DNA from: Planctomycetaceae bacterium
GTDB taxonomy: Bacteria > Planctomycetota > Planctomycetia > Planctomycetales > Planctomycetaceae
Reading direction: 5' to 3'
Length of the DNA stretch: 42,580 bases
NCBI GenBank assembly: GCA_947476295.1
Contig: CANJQC010000037.1
Location: 1 to 42,580 of the forward strand
A program made the translations under genes and the position numbers. This document shows positions 26,288 through 33,318 of the stretch, in pieces; the first letter of the stretch is position 1; every line of letters starts with the position of its first letter. The notes under the pieces were generated by a model, which searched no databases, was not told the origin of the DNA, and worked only from the letters and a program-made list of their open reading frames with translations.

Positions 26288-29200
26288 TTAGCGAATCGGC
26301 AGCAGCACAGGTTCTGCAGGTGTCTGCGCACAGGCGGGAGGCAGACTGCGGGGGCCGCCAGCGGATTCGCTGGGTGTCCACAGATACTGCCAATGAGTCC
26401 ATTCCGTCAGTGATTCATAGAAGAGTACGGCTTCGCGGTCGGTTGGAAAAATCCCGGCGGCCATTGCTTCAACGCTCGGTAATGGTCGCACTGCGCCTTT
26501 GCGGGACAAGTCGACCGTGAGTTCCTTATCGAAGTGGCCATTCGGCCAGATGGCCAGCCCAAGTGAGGTGATATCATACGGATGGACGTGGATAAAATTT
26601 GTTTCCAGTTGCTCGCGGACCATGTCGATCCCGGACTTTCGATAAAATCCCTGCAGCGCGTTCTGAAGAGACTTCAGTTGATCGGGTCCCGCAAACCTCA
26701 GCCAGCCTGATTCCGGCACTGATGCAGCCACCCAGCCGCTCTGTTCCTGAAAAAGCAACCGCACGGGCGGTGTCCCCAGGCGACTGCATTCCAGTTCCAC
26801 GCAGAAACTATTTGACGCCGCATGAATATGTCCACATCGTAAACCGGTATCCTTCCAGACCAGGCATGATTTGAGCAGACTGATGAGTTCTCGTTCGACA
26901 AAACTGCGAATGGCTTTTTCGATATGTTCCAATTGATCGCCAGCAGCCCGTCGAGCGCTGAACCGGCGGAATGATGCTTCCTGATGTTCCAGTCGCCGCA
27001 ATCGGCGAAACAGTTTTGGCAATGTGCCGGAGTGGAAACCTGGACGAAGCAATCGAGCGACCGTTTCTCCATGACTGCCGACAGGCGCAGGGGTGAGTTG
27101 CTGCTGGCGATTCGCCTGATAGAGCCGCCAGTTTTCCTTCAACTCCCACACAACGAACCCAAAAATGCCCGGCAGAAAGAAGATATTGAAACCAGTCACT
27201 ATGCCGGCCAGCCAGCTTCCCATATACGGCTCAAACAACTTGAACATCCATTCGCTCAGATCTTTGATAAAGGGGAAAAAGATCTTGTGTGCGACCGTCA
27301 CGACAGGAAAGTGCTTGACCGGATGCAGCGTTGGTTCGATCAGCAGATTGACATAAATCCGAATCAGGAACGAGACGAACGACCAGATCACTCCCAGAAA
27401 TGCCTTTGCCACAATCGACAACCAGCTCTCGTCACTGTGAAACCGCAGCCATTCATCGACGGCATACAGGAAGCGTTCGATAAAATTCAGCACCTGTCGG
27501 AACGTGTCGATGATCCAGTCAATTACCGCCATCACGACGCGCGCACGCAACTTGTACCATGTGTTCCCGACCCATTCTGCCGTCAGTTCCTGCGTGTCCT
27601 GTCCTAGGCGTGAATTGAGCGCCATGCTCAACAGCATCGTGATACTCCCTGTCCACCACCAGCTTAGTGATGCACCAATGAGCAACCATGGAACTGCTTG
27701 TGTGGCAACCAGCGACACGACGCTCGGCATCAATACAAGTCGCCGGATACGGACGAACGTCCGATTTCGCAGCAGCAACTGCATCAAAGGGAGTCGCAGA
27801 ATCTTCTGTGGCAAATCGATCAGAATCTTCCGCGTCAGTCGCCAGACCGATGAGACTGCTCGAAAGAACCAGCGTCGAAACTTTACGACATGAATGAGAA
27901 ACATGAGCAGAAAGCCGATGACCATAACCCATGACAGCATTTCCAGCTGTCGTCCGACAATCTGGTCCACAGCGTCGTCTGCGTCACGTGGCGTCACAGT
28001 GATGACTTCGCGTAGTTCTTCGACCGCCTCTTGTTCGTTCGAATTCACCCCCGCGACGGATTCATCCAGCGCGTCAATCTCGGAGACCAGTTCGATATTT
28101 TCTACTTTTTCAGGCACCGCGTTCCCAGTTACCAGCTCAGCGCTCAGACCAGTGGAATCCGTTTGATCAGCGACGCTTGCTGAAGTCAAAGGTTCAGCAC
28201 TCGCTTTCGCAATCCTTCGATTGAATAAATCAATGACGTGACTGACGCCTTCCACAATCACCACTGCCCCGCCGAACGGGATGATCAGAAACTGAGTTGC
28301 AAATCGGCCAACATGCGTACCGAAGAACATGGAACTCGTGATCTGCAGCCAGCGCAGGTAGAATTCGCCGCGACGATAGACGCCGTCCATTGCCACATCC
28401 AGGCGATCGTCGGCGCGCAACAGGTGGTCGCCTCGGTAGAGTTCCGTGAGTTCGCTCAGGTCCGGCAGCTTGAGATCATTCTTACTGATCGCATCACGCA
28501 GGTAACCCATCGTCAGGTAACCACGGCTGGCGATGCAGTCCAGAGAATCTTCAATGAGCTTGTCGAATGCGACCTGTTCCGGCACGCTGGCTGGCTTGAG
28601 TTTAACGTCCAGCAGCGTCTGACTCAGGGCAGGTCGCATCCGTGTTCGCATCTGCTCTTCAGCAAGCCGTGCGGCGGCGTGCAGCAATTGTGTCAGCCGT
28701 TCACGTTCAATTCCGCTCAATCGAACATAGACCAGTCGCGACGCCGCACTGGCGAGATGTTTAGCCATCATCACTTCGCGCAGACTTGTCAGCGGACGCC
28801 GCAGTGGACGCTTGCCGCGACTAACGATCCACTTGACCATGTCAACCGTGTAGGTGACTCGTTCATTATCCAGACAGACTTTCTGCAGATCGAAGAGCAG
28901 ACGTTTTTCTGAATTCCAAAATCCATGCACGGAGTTCGTTGCAAGCTCCCACAGCGACGAGTGCCAGCTTTCTGTATCTTCTTCACGAAACGCAATCGCG
29001 CGCCGCAGGCGCTCGGTCAGGAATTGAATATCGGAACGTGCTTTTTCGATGGCAGTCGTACGCTTGTCTGGTGAGGTCGCTCGCTGCGACGCCATAATCG
29101 CGTTGACGATCGCTGCAATCGTATTGCCGCGTTCGTTGTGGCGATCACGACGTCGCAACAGACGAATGTAGGCACGATCAGATTGAGTGATCCCGGCTCC

Positions 29201-29950
29201 ATGAGTCCAGTTGCTTCGAGTACTCACAAGCGACTCTTCGTCCCGAGCAACGTGTGGCGTCAAATCGGGATCGGTCGCTCCGTATAATTTTGTTCGAGCA
29301 AAGATTTCATCGGCATTGATATCACGAGACAACGCCTGCTCAAATTGCGCCCGACCCACCAGCGATGGAAACCAGACAGCCATGAGATCCGGCTCAAATC
29401 GCTGCAGTTCACAGTAGATCGCCACAAACTCACGCCACGCTTCGATGCGGGAAACGGGATCGATCAATCGATGTTCACTCCGCAGCACGAAATGAGCCTC
29501 ATCAAACTCGACCTGACCGATTTCTGCGATTCGTTCCTGCACATCGGATCGCTTGACTTTCAACTGGCACTCTAAAATTAACTCACGGTCGATCTGCGCG
29601 TGAAACAGACGTCGCCAGACCTGCTGCAGAAGCTCCTGCAACGGCCAGTGTTCCAGTTCACCGTCTTCCGGCTGACTGATGAGCAGGCACCTGTCCGGAA
29701 GATCAGTGAACGTCGTCAGTCCAAGTTCATCGGGATGCGTTAAGTGTCGGACATCAATGGCAGAAACGACCTGGCTCTCCGCATGCGGAATCGAAGCCGC
29801 CAGTTTGGCGAACCCGAACTGTTCGCGAATCACGCGCCGAATGACGCGGCCTTCGACAAGATAGGCCGACGCATCCGCACGCGACAATGCTCGTCGCAGC
29901 TCCTCAATTCGAGAAATTCCATCGCCCCGTGACACCGCATCTCCTTTCAA
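26288..29950 (-). CDS. Very large multi-domain membrane protein of unknown function
   Basis: This 1220-residue protein has a soluble first half of about 540 residues: charged, helical, Arg/Glu-rich, without recognisable catalytic motifs. Membrane segments lie at about 545-575, 668-690, 740-780, 842-873 and 909-934. An acidic linker (about 600-665, VENIELVSEIDALDESVAG) sits between the first two. The last 280 residues are soluble again (FHSGTLPKLFRRLRRLEHQE; RLLFQEQSGWVAA). The frame is uninterrupted and the start has no closer alternative. I do not recognise a known family, although the size and layout recall planctomycete-specific membrane proteins. The stop lies near the ISL3 remnant, and a 930-base gene-free stretch lies upstream. 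Confidence 0.75.
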   Translation of the reverse strand: MKGDAVSRGDGISRIEELRRALSRADASAYLVEGRVIRRVIREQFGFAKLAASIPHAESQVVSAIDVRHLTHPDELGLTTFTDLPDRCLLISQPEDGELEHWPLQELLQQVWRRLFHAQIDRELILECQLKVKRSDVQERIAEIGQVEFDEAHFVLRSEHRLIDPVSRIEAWREFVAIYCELQRFEPDLMAVWFPSLVGRAQFEQALSRDINADEIFARTKLYGATDPDLTPHVARDEESLVSTRSNWTHGAGITQSDRAYIRLLRRRDRHNERGNTIAAIVNAIMASQRATSPDKRTTAIEKARSDIQFLTERLRRAIAFREEDTESWHSSLWELATNSVHGFWNSEKRLLFDLQKVCLDNERVTYTVDMVKWIVSRGKRPLRRPLTSLREVMMAKHLASAASRLVYVRLSGIERERLTQLLHAAARLAEEQMRTRMRPALSQTLLDVKLKPASVPEQVAFDKLIEDSLDCIASRGYLTMGYLRDAISKNDLKLPDLSELTELYRGDHLLRADDRLDVAMDGVYRRGEFYLRWLQITSSMFFGTHVGRFATQFLIIPFGGAVVIVEGVSHVIDLFNRRIAKASAEPLTSASVADQTDSTGLSAELVTGNAVPEKVENIELVSEIDALDESVAGVNSNEQEAVEELREVITVTPRDADDAVDQIVGRQLEMLSWVMVIGFLLMFLIHVVKFRRWFFRAVSSVWRLTRKILIDLPQKILRLPLMQLLLRNRTFVRIRRLVLMPSVVSLVATQAVPWLLIGASLSWWWTGSITMLLSMALNSRLGQDTQELTAEWVGNTWYKLRARVVMAVIDWIIDTFRQVLNFIERFLYAVDEWLRFHSDESWLSIVAKAFLGVIWSFVSFLIRIYVNLLIEPTLHPVKHFPVVTVAHKIFFPFIKDLSEWMFKLFEPYMGSWLAGIVTGFNIFFLPGIFGFVVWELKENWRLYQANRQQQLTPAPVGSHGETVARLLRPGFHSGTLPKLFRRLRRLEHQEASFRRFSARRAAGDQLEHIEKAIRSFVERELISLLKSCLVWKDTGLRCGHIHAASNSFCVELECSRLGTPPVRLLFQEQSGWVAASVPESGWLRFAGPDQLKSLQNALQGFYRKSGIDMVREQLETNFIHVHPYDITSLGLAIWPNGHFDKELTVDLSRKGAVRPLPSVEAMAAGIFPTDREAVLFYESLTEWTHWQYLWTPSESAGGPRSLPPACAQTPAEPVLLPIR

Positions 29951-30005
29951 ACTCGGACATCCGCCCGATAAGACGCAGGTACTTTAGGCCAGGGCCCGCA
30001 AAAAA

Positions 30006-30252
30006 GTAACCGTTCACGCTACTGCGGAGCTTGCCTCCGTAGGGCGATAATCAAGACCAGAACAAGCAGAGCCCCCTGACGCCACGATGCAGCTTGCCTG
30101 CATCGAGCGATGATTATGGGGAGGTGTATTCCCAATGATCATCATCCTACCCGGGCAAGCCGGGCAGTGATGTGCTTCACTTTCGTTCGTTATTCTGGTG
30201 CTGATCAAGGCTCGACGGGGACAAGCCCGCGTCGTGGCCCGTGAACGGTTAC
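30006..30252. mobile_element. MITE-like element A with 13-bp terminal inverted repeats
   Basis: GTAACCGTTCACG (30006-30018) and its exact complement at 30240-30252 bound 247 bp without a gene. Inside are hairpins sharing a loop: CTGCGGAG-CTTGC-CTCCGTAG (30022-30042), CGATGCAG-CTTGC-CTGCATCG (about 30086-30106), and CCCGG-GCAAG-CCGGG (about 30150-30165, the loop in reverse complement). A fourth stem with ACAAG in the loop precedes the right end. Non-autonomous element or REP cluster is the best reading; no target duplication is evident. Confidence 0.65.
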
Positions 30253-30312
30253 CTGCGGTGAATCCCCAGACGAGGCAAATTCATCCCGTCCACAAACCAG
30301 TTGATGTTGCGC
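30253..30312. repeat. 60-bp direct repeat, copy 1
   Basis: This 60-bp segment (CTGCGGTGAATC ... GTTGATGTTGCGC) recurs at 30628-30687 with about six differences. It begins directly after element A and ends directly before the TTA that flanks element B. One minus-strand frame is open in both copies (NINWFVDGMNLPRLGIHR here), but the differences fall on first and second codon positions, which argues against protein-level selection. Confidence 0.8.
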
Positions 30313-30315
30313 TTA

Positions 30316-30599
30316 GAACTTGTCCAGGAACAAATTCGTCGTGATGGGATTTCAGCCCAACGCTTTCGCGACCATCAATGACGTGTTGGGGCGGAAATTT
30401 GGAACACTAATCTTCGCTGATTGACGCTAATGCAGAGGCTGTAGAGTCAGGATGAAGTTCACAAAACCATGCCTTTCTCGTCTGAGATTAGTGGTTTTCA
30501 GCGGAGATTCGTGTTCATAAAACTTCCAATCTTTCCTCTCGCTTCCCACGCCGTGTTTTCCCATCGCAACAAAACACGGTGTTGTTCCTGGACAAGTTC
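30316..30599. mobile_element. MITE-like element B with 18-bp terminal inverted repeats and TTA flanks
   Basis: GAACTTGTCCAGGAACAA (30316-30333) has its exact reverse complement at 30582-30599. Both ends are flanked by TTA (30313-30315 and 30600-30602), which looks like a 3-bp target duplication of the TNA type known in the IS5 family. The arms remain partly complementary further inside (GTGATGGGA against its partner near 30570). The 284-bp interior has no transposase gene but carries a second inverted pair (ACTAATCT / AGATTAGT). A non-autonomous element mobilised in trans is the natural reading. Confidence 0.75.
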
Positions 30600-30627
30600 T
30601 TACCACCGGCTAATTTCTGAAACCGCT

Positions 30628-30687
30628 CTGCGGTGAATCGCAACACGAGGCAAATTCATCCGGTCCACAAGCCAGTTGATGTTGCGC
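30628..30687. repeat. 60-bp direct repeat, copy 2
   Basis: This is the partner of the segment at 30253-30312, on the far side of element B and separated from its right end by 28 bases. It lies directly upstream of the operator-like palindromes of the toxin gene. Confidence 0.8.
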
Positions 30688-30728
30688 ACTGCATTTGTGG
30701 TTGAACCAGAATTGACATCTCCGCACTC

Positions 30729-30770
30729 GACCGCAAAACTGCGGTCAAGTTTCACCGCCGTTTTGCGGTC
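30729..30770 (+). promoter_or_regulatory. Two operator-like palindromes before a TATACT box
   Basis: GACCGCAAAACTGCGGTC (30729-30746) is a near-perfect palindrome, a 7-bp stem around AAAC. A second, inverted copy (ACCGCCGTTTTGCGGTC) lies at 30754-30770. Ten bases later comes TATACT (30781-30786), a good -10 element; no good -35 is visible. The arrangement suggests an autoregulatory operator/promoter for the PIN-toxin operon starting about 80 bases downstream. Confidence 0.5.
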
Positions 30771-30880
30771 GAATATCTGTTATACTCCGCGCGGCTTGGA
30801 ATGAGATTTCTTGATTGACCTTTCACTCGCTTAAGGCGTAGAATGAAAGTATGGCTGAATGAGTTTACATCGAGACCACG

Positions 30881-31330
30881 GTGGTAAGCTACCTGACGGC
30901 ACGACCTAACCGCGACGTCGTGATTGCCGGCCATCAGCAGATCACTCACGAATGGTGGGATACACGGCGGGAAAGCTATGAACTGTGCGTATCGCAGTTG
31001 GTTCGTAAAGAAGCCGGGGCGGGTGATTTTCAAGCTGCTCAGGAACGGCTTGAAGTGTTGAAAACCATGACACTGTTGGCGACCTCGGTCGAAGCGTTGG
31101 ATTTGGCGAAGGAATTGATCCAGGCTGGCGCGCTGCCCTCGAAGGCTGCGGACGATGCGTTACATATCGCCGTCGCTGCCATGAACGGGATTCCTTACTT
31201 GTTAACGTGGAATTGCCGACATCTGGCGAATGCCACGATGCGACCCGTGATCGAGAGCGTTTGTACGGGAAAGGGCGTCAAGGCCCCGATCATCTGCACG
31301 CCCGAGGAACTTTTGGAGGCAAAGTTATGA
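30881..31330 (+). CDS. PIN-domain ribonuclease (VapC-like toxin), start region possibly frameshifted
   Basis: From GTG 30881 this gives 149 residues with PIN-domain features: SYLTARPNRD near the start, SQLVRKEAGAGD with the second acidic residue, and DDALHIAVAAMNGIPYLLTWNCRHLANA with the third acidic site and the WNCRH motif of this subfamily. PIN toxins cut RNA and are neutralised by a partner protein. In-frame sequence before the GTG reads VYIETT, a normal family N-terminus holding the first acidic residue. A TGA closes that frame just upstream, while an ATG one base out of frame sits there (ATGAGTTTAC). A one-base insertion would explain it. As it stands, the protein may lack the first acidic residue. 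The stop overlaps the next ATG (ATGA). Confidence 0.7.
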   Translation: MVSYLTARPNRDVVIAGHQQITHEWWDTRRESYELCVSQLVRKEAGAGDFQAAQERLEVLKTMTLLATSVEALDLAKELIQAGALPSKAADDALHIAVAAMNGIPYLLTWNCRHLANATMRPVIESVCTGKGVKAPIICTPEELLEAKL

Positions 31331-31560
31331 ACGATCCTATTGTGGATGAGGTTCGGCGCGTTCGCGACGCCCACGCAGCGAAATTCAATTATGACCTCGA
31401 TGCGATATTTCAAGACATCAAAGAGCAAGAGAAAATCAGCGGTCTCAAGTTTGTCTCGTACCCCCCGCGTCGGGCAGAGCCGAACCAAACGCTGCAGCCG
31501 GCCGGGGCCGCCCTTTCGGTTCCTCCGGGTGCAAAGTCGCTTGAGGCGGCTGAGCCTTAG
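31327..31560 (+). CDS. Small partner protein (probable antitoxin) of the PIN toxin
   Basis: This 77-residue protein starts in an ATGA overlap with the toxin stop, so the pair is translationally coupled with the toxin first. The first 50 residues (MNDPIVDEVRRVRDAHAAKF, then NYDLDAIFQDIKEQE, then KFVSYPPRR) match the recurrent small protein found next to this type of PIN toxin. The last 26 residues, from AEPNQTLQPAG to the stop, are encoded by the inverted repeat at 31479-31568 and are probably not part of the original protein. Antitoxin function is inferred from position and size. No DNA-binding domain is obvious. Confidence 0.65.
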   Translation: MNDPIVDEVRRVRDAHAAKFNYDLDAIFQDIKEQEKISGLKFVSYPPRRAEPNQTLQPAGAALSVPPGAKSLEAAEP

Positions 31561-31568
31561 CGTTCGGC
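31479..31568. repeat. 90-bp imperfect inverted repeat with attC-like architecture
   Basis: The outer 7-mers GCCGAAC (31479-31485) and GTTCGGC (31562-31568) are exact complements. Inner blocks GCTGCAGCCG and CGGCTGAGC are partly complementary, with short unpaired spacers (CAAAC and CTTA), and the centre is GC-rich. This order of outer box, spacer, inner box, centre, inner box, spacer, outer box is that of integron attC sites. The 3' box GTTCGGC departs from the GTTRRRY consensus at one base. It lies over the 3' end of the antitoxin gene and supplies its stop codon. Confidence 0.5.
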
Positions 31569-31833
31569 CGCTAAAATGAAGCTGCTGACAACAACGGCTT
31601 CGAAGTATCTCCGGAAAACGAACACACTCACAATCCAGTTGACGATGCATGTGGTAATGCCGAGGCGCTCTTGCAGATGCTAGGCTGTATTTTTTATTCA
31701 GGACATCGGACGCAAATTCATCGAAAGACACTCGATTTTACATCGGGTTTCTATTGAAATGTGCGTTCAAAATCGGGCACTCGGCAATACCAGACCACCA
31801 ACGCAAACGATTTTCAGGCAGGTAAATGATCTC

Positions 31834-33066
31834 ATGGTTCAGGTGAACGAGAACTTTCTAAAACTAAAGGCTGGCTATTTGTTTCCCGAAATCGGTCGGC
31901 GAGTGGCCGCGTTTTCGCAGGCCAATCCTTCGGCAAATATCATTCGACTGGGAATCGGCGATGTCACGGAACCACTGCCGCCAGCCATTATCAAAGCCAT
32001 GCACGACGCTGTCGATGACATGTCGCACCGTGAATCATTCAAAGGCTACGGACCGGAACAGGGATACGCTTTTCTGCGTGAACCCATCGCACAGTATGAC
32101 TATGCCGCGCACGGCATCGATATTTCGGCGGACGAAGTTTTCATTTCGGACGGCTCAAAATGTGACTCCGGCAATATTCTGGACATCCTCGGAGCGGGGA
32201 ATCGAATTGCCATCTCTGACCCTGTGTATCCGGTTTACGTAGATACAAACGTGATGGCTGGACACACGGGGTCGGCGGATGCCAGTGGTCGATTCGAAGG
32301 GCTCGTCTATCTTCCGGGAAACGAAGCCAACAATTTTGTCCCGGACCTGCCGTCTGAACCCGTCGATCTGATCTACCTTTGCTACCCGAATAATCCTACG
32401 GGCACCGTTGCGTCAAAAGAAACTCTCAAACGCTGGGTGGATTACGCACGAGCCAACAATGCTTTGATTCTGTTTGACGCAGCCTACGAAGCATTCATCT
32501 CGGACCCTGCGGTTCCGCACAGTATCTTCGAAATCGAAGGCGCGAAAGACGTCGCCATTGAGTTTCGCAGTTTCAGCAAGAGCATTGGCTTCACTGGCGT
32601 GCGGTGTGGTCTGACTGTTGTGCCAAAGCAGTTGATGGGAACAACATTGTCCGGTGAAAAGGTTTCACTGCATCAACTTTGGAATCGCCGTCAATCGACG
32701 AAATTCAATGGTGCGTCGTACGTCGTTCAGAAAGGCGCGGCGGCGGCATATACACCAGACGGACAGGCTCAGATGCGAGGCTTGATCGACTTCTACATGA
32801 CGAATGCCCGGCTGCTGCGGGAAGGTCTGAGCAAAGTCGGGATCAAGGTCTTCGGCGGTGTGAACGCACCTTATGTCTGGCTGAAGACGCCGAAGAAATT
32901 GTCAAGCTGGGACTTCTTTGACCTGCTGCTGAGCAACGCGCACGTCGTCGGAACGCCCGGCAGCGGCTTTGGTGCGGCCGGCGAAGGCTATTTTCGTCTG
33001 AGTGCTTTCAACAGCCGGAGGAATGTAGAGGAAGCGCTGGAACGCATCTTCAAGGTGATTGTCTGA
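31834..33066 (+). CDS. dapL: LL-diaminopimelate aminotransferase
   Basis: This 410-residue PLP enzyme converts tetrahydrodipicolinate directly to LL-diaminopimelate with glutamate as amino donor, bypassing the succinyl or acetyl steps. The family signature begins at [40 protein letters not shown] and CYPNNPTG are characteristic. The PLP lysine lies in [14 protein letters not shown] (about residue 249). The start at ATG 31834 matches known family N-termini; the frame runs 75 bases further upstream without support. Together with dapF at 11761 this gives the DapL variant of the lysine/peptidoglycan branch, which is known in Planctomycetes, Chlamydiae and plants. No neighbour is clearly co-transcribed with it. 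Confidence 0.95.
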   Translation: MVQVNENFLKLKAGYLFPEIGRRVAAFSQANPSANIIRLGIGDVTEPLPPAIIKAMHDAVDDMSHRESFKGYGPEQGYAFLREPIAQYDYAAHGIDISADEVFISDGSKCDSGNILDILGAGNRIAISDPVYPVYVDTNVMAGHTGSADASGRFEGLVYLPGNEANNFVPDLPSEPVDLIYLCYPNNPTGTVASKETLKRWVDYARANNALILFDAAYEAFISDPAVPHSIFEIEGAKDVAIEFRSFSKSIGFTGVRCGLTVVPKQLMGTTLSGEKVSLHQLWNRRQSTKFNGASYVVQKGAAAAYTPDGQAQMRGLIDFYMTNARLLREGLSKVGIKVFGGVNAPYVWLKTPKKLSSWDFFDLLLSNAHVVGTPGSGFGAAGEGYFRLSAFNSRRNVEEALERIFKVIV

Positions 33067-33175
33067 TCCCAACATGGTGATCATCGTGGAATCGGCTCGT
33101 GCGATCAAGCGATTTCTGCCCGACACTTCGCTCAACGACTTTGAGAGGCTGATGGTGACTCGAGGACATTTTTAA

Positions 33176-33217
33176 AAGGGGACATTGTACTTTAATCAAT
33201 AAGTAGAATGTCCCCTT
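33176..33217. repeat. REP-like hairpin with 17-bp arms
   Basis: AAGGGGACATTGTACTT (33176-33192) pairs with AAGTAGAATGTCCCCTT (33201-33217) with one mismatch around the loop TAATCAAT. Hairpins opening with GGGGACATT are a recurrent REP type in many bacteria, often linked to REP-associated tyrosine transposases. It lies 110 bases after dapL and could also act as a terminator, since a T-rich run follows weakly on the plus strand. Confidence 0.75.
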
Positions 33218-33318
33218 ATTTCCTTCTTCACCTCCTCTGTCGAAGGACGAGATCAGCGTGTAAACCACATTCATCTTGCAGTGTGGAACATGATGGTCGA
33301 TTCAGAAAGTCTCATTTC

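Noticed and set aside
26222-26413. Plus-strand frame near the end of the 1220-residue gene (MEPYYPEIAENTVFFIEL)
   Set aside because: The early part looks protein-like, but it soon becomes antisense to the large gene and has no support as a gene.
30729-30770. CRISPR-like pattern of two palindromes
   Set aside because: Only two units, inverted relative to each other, and no further repeat-spacer units.
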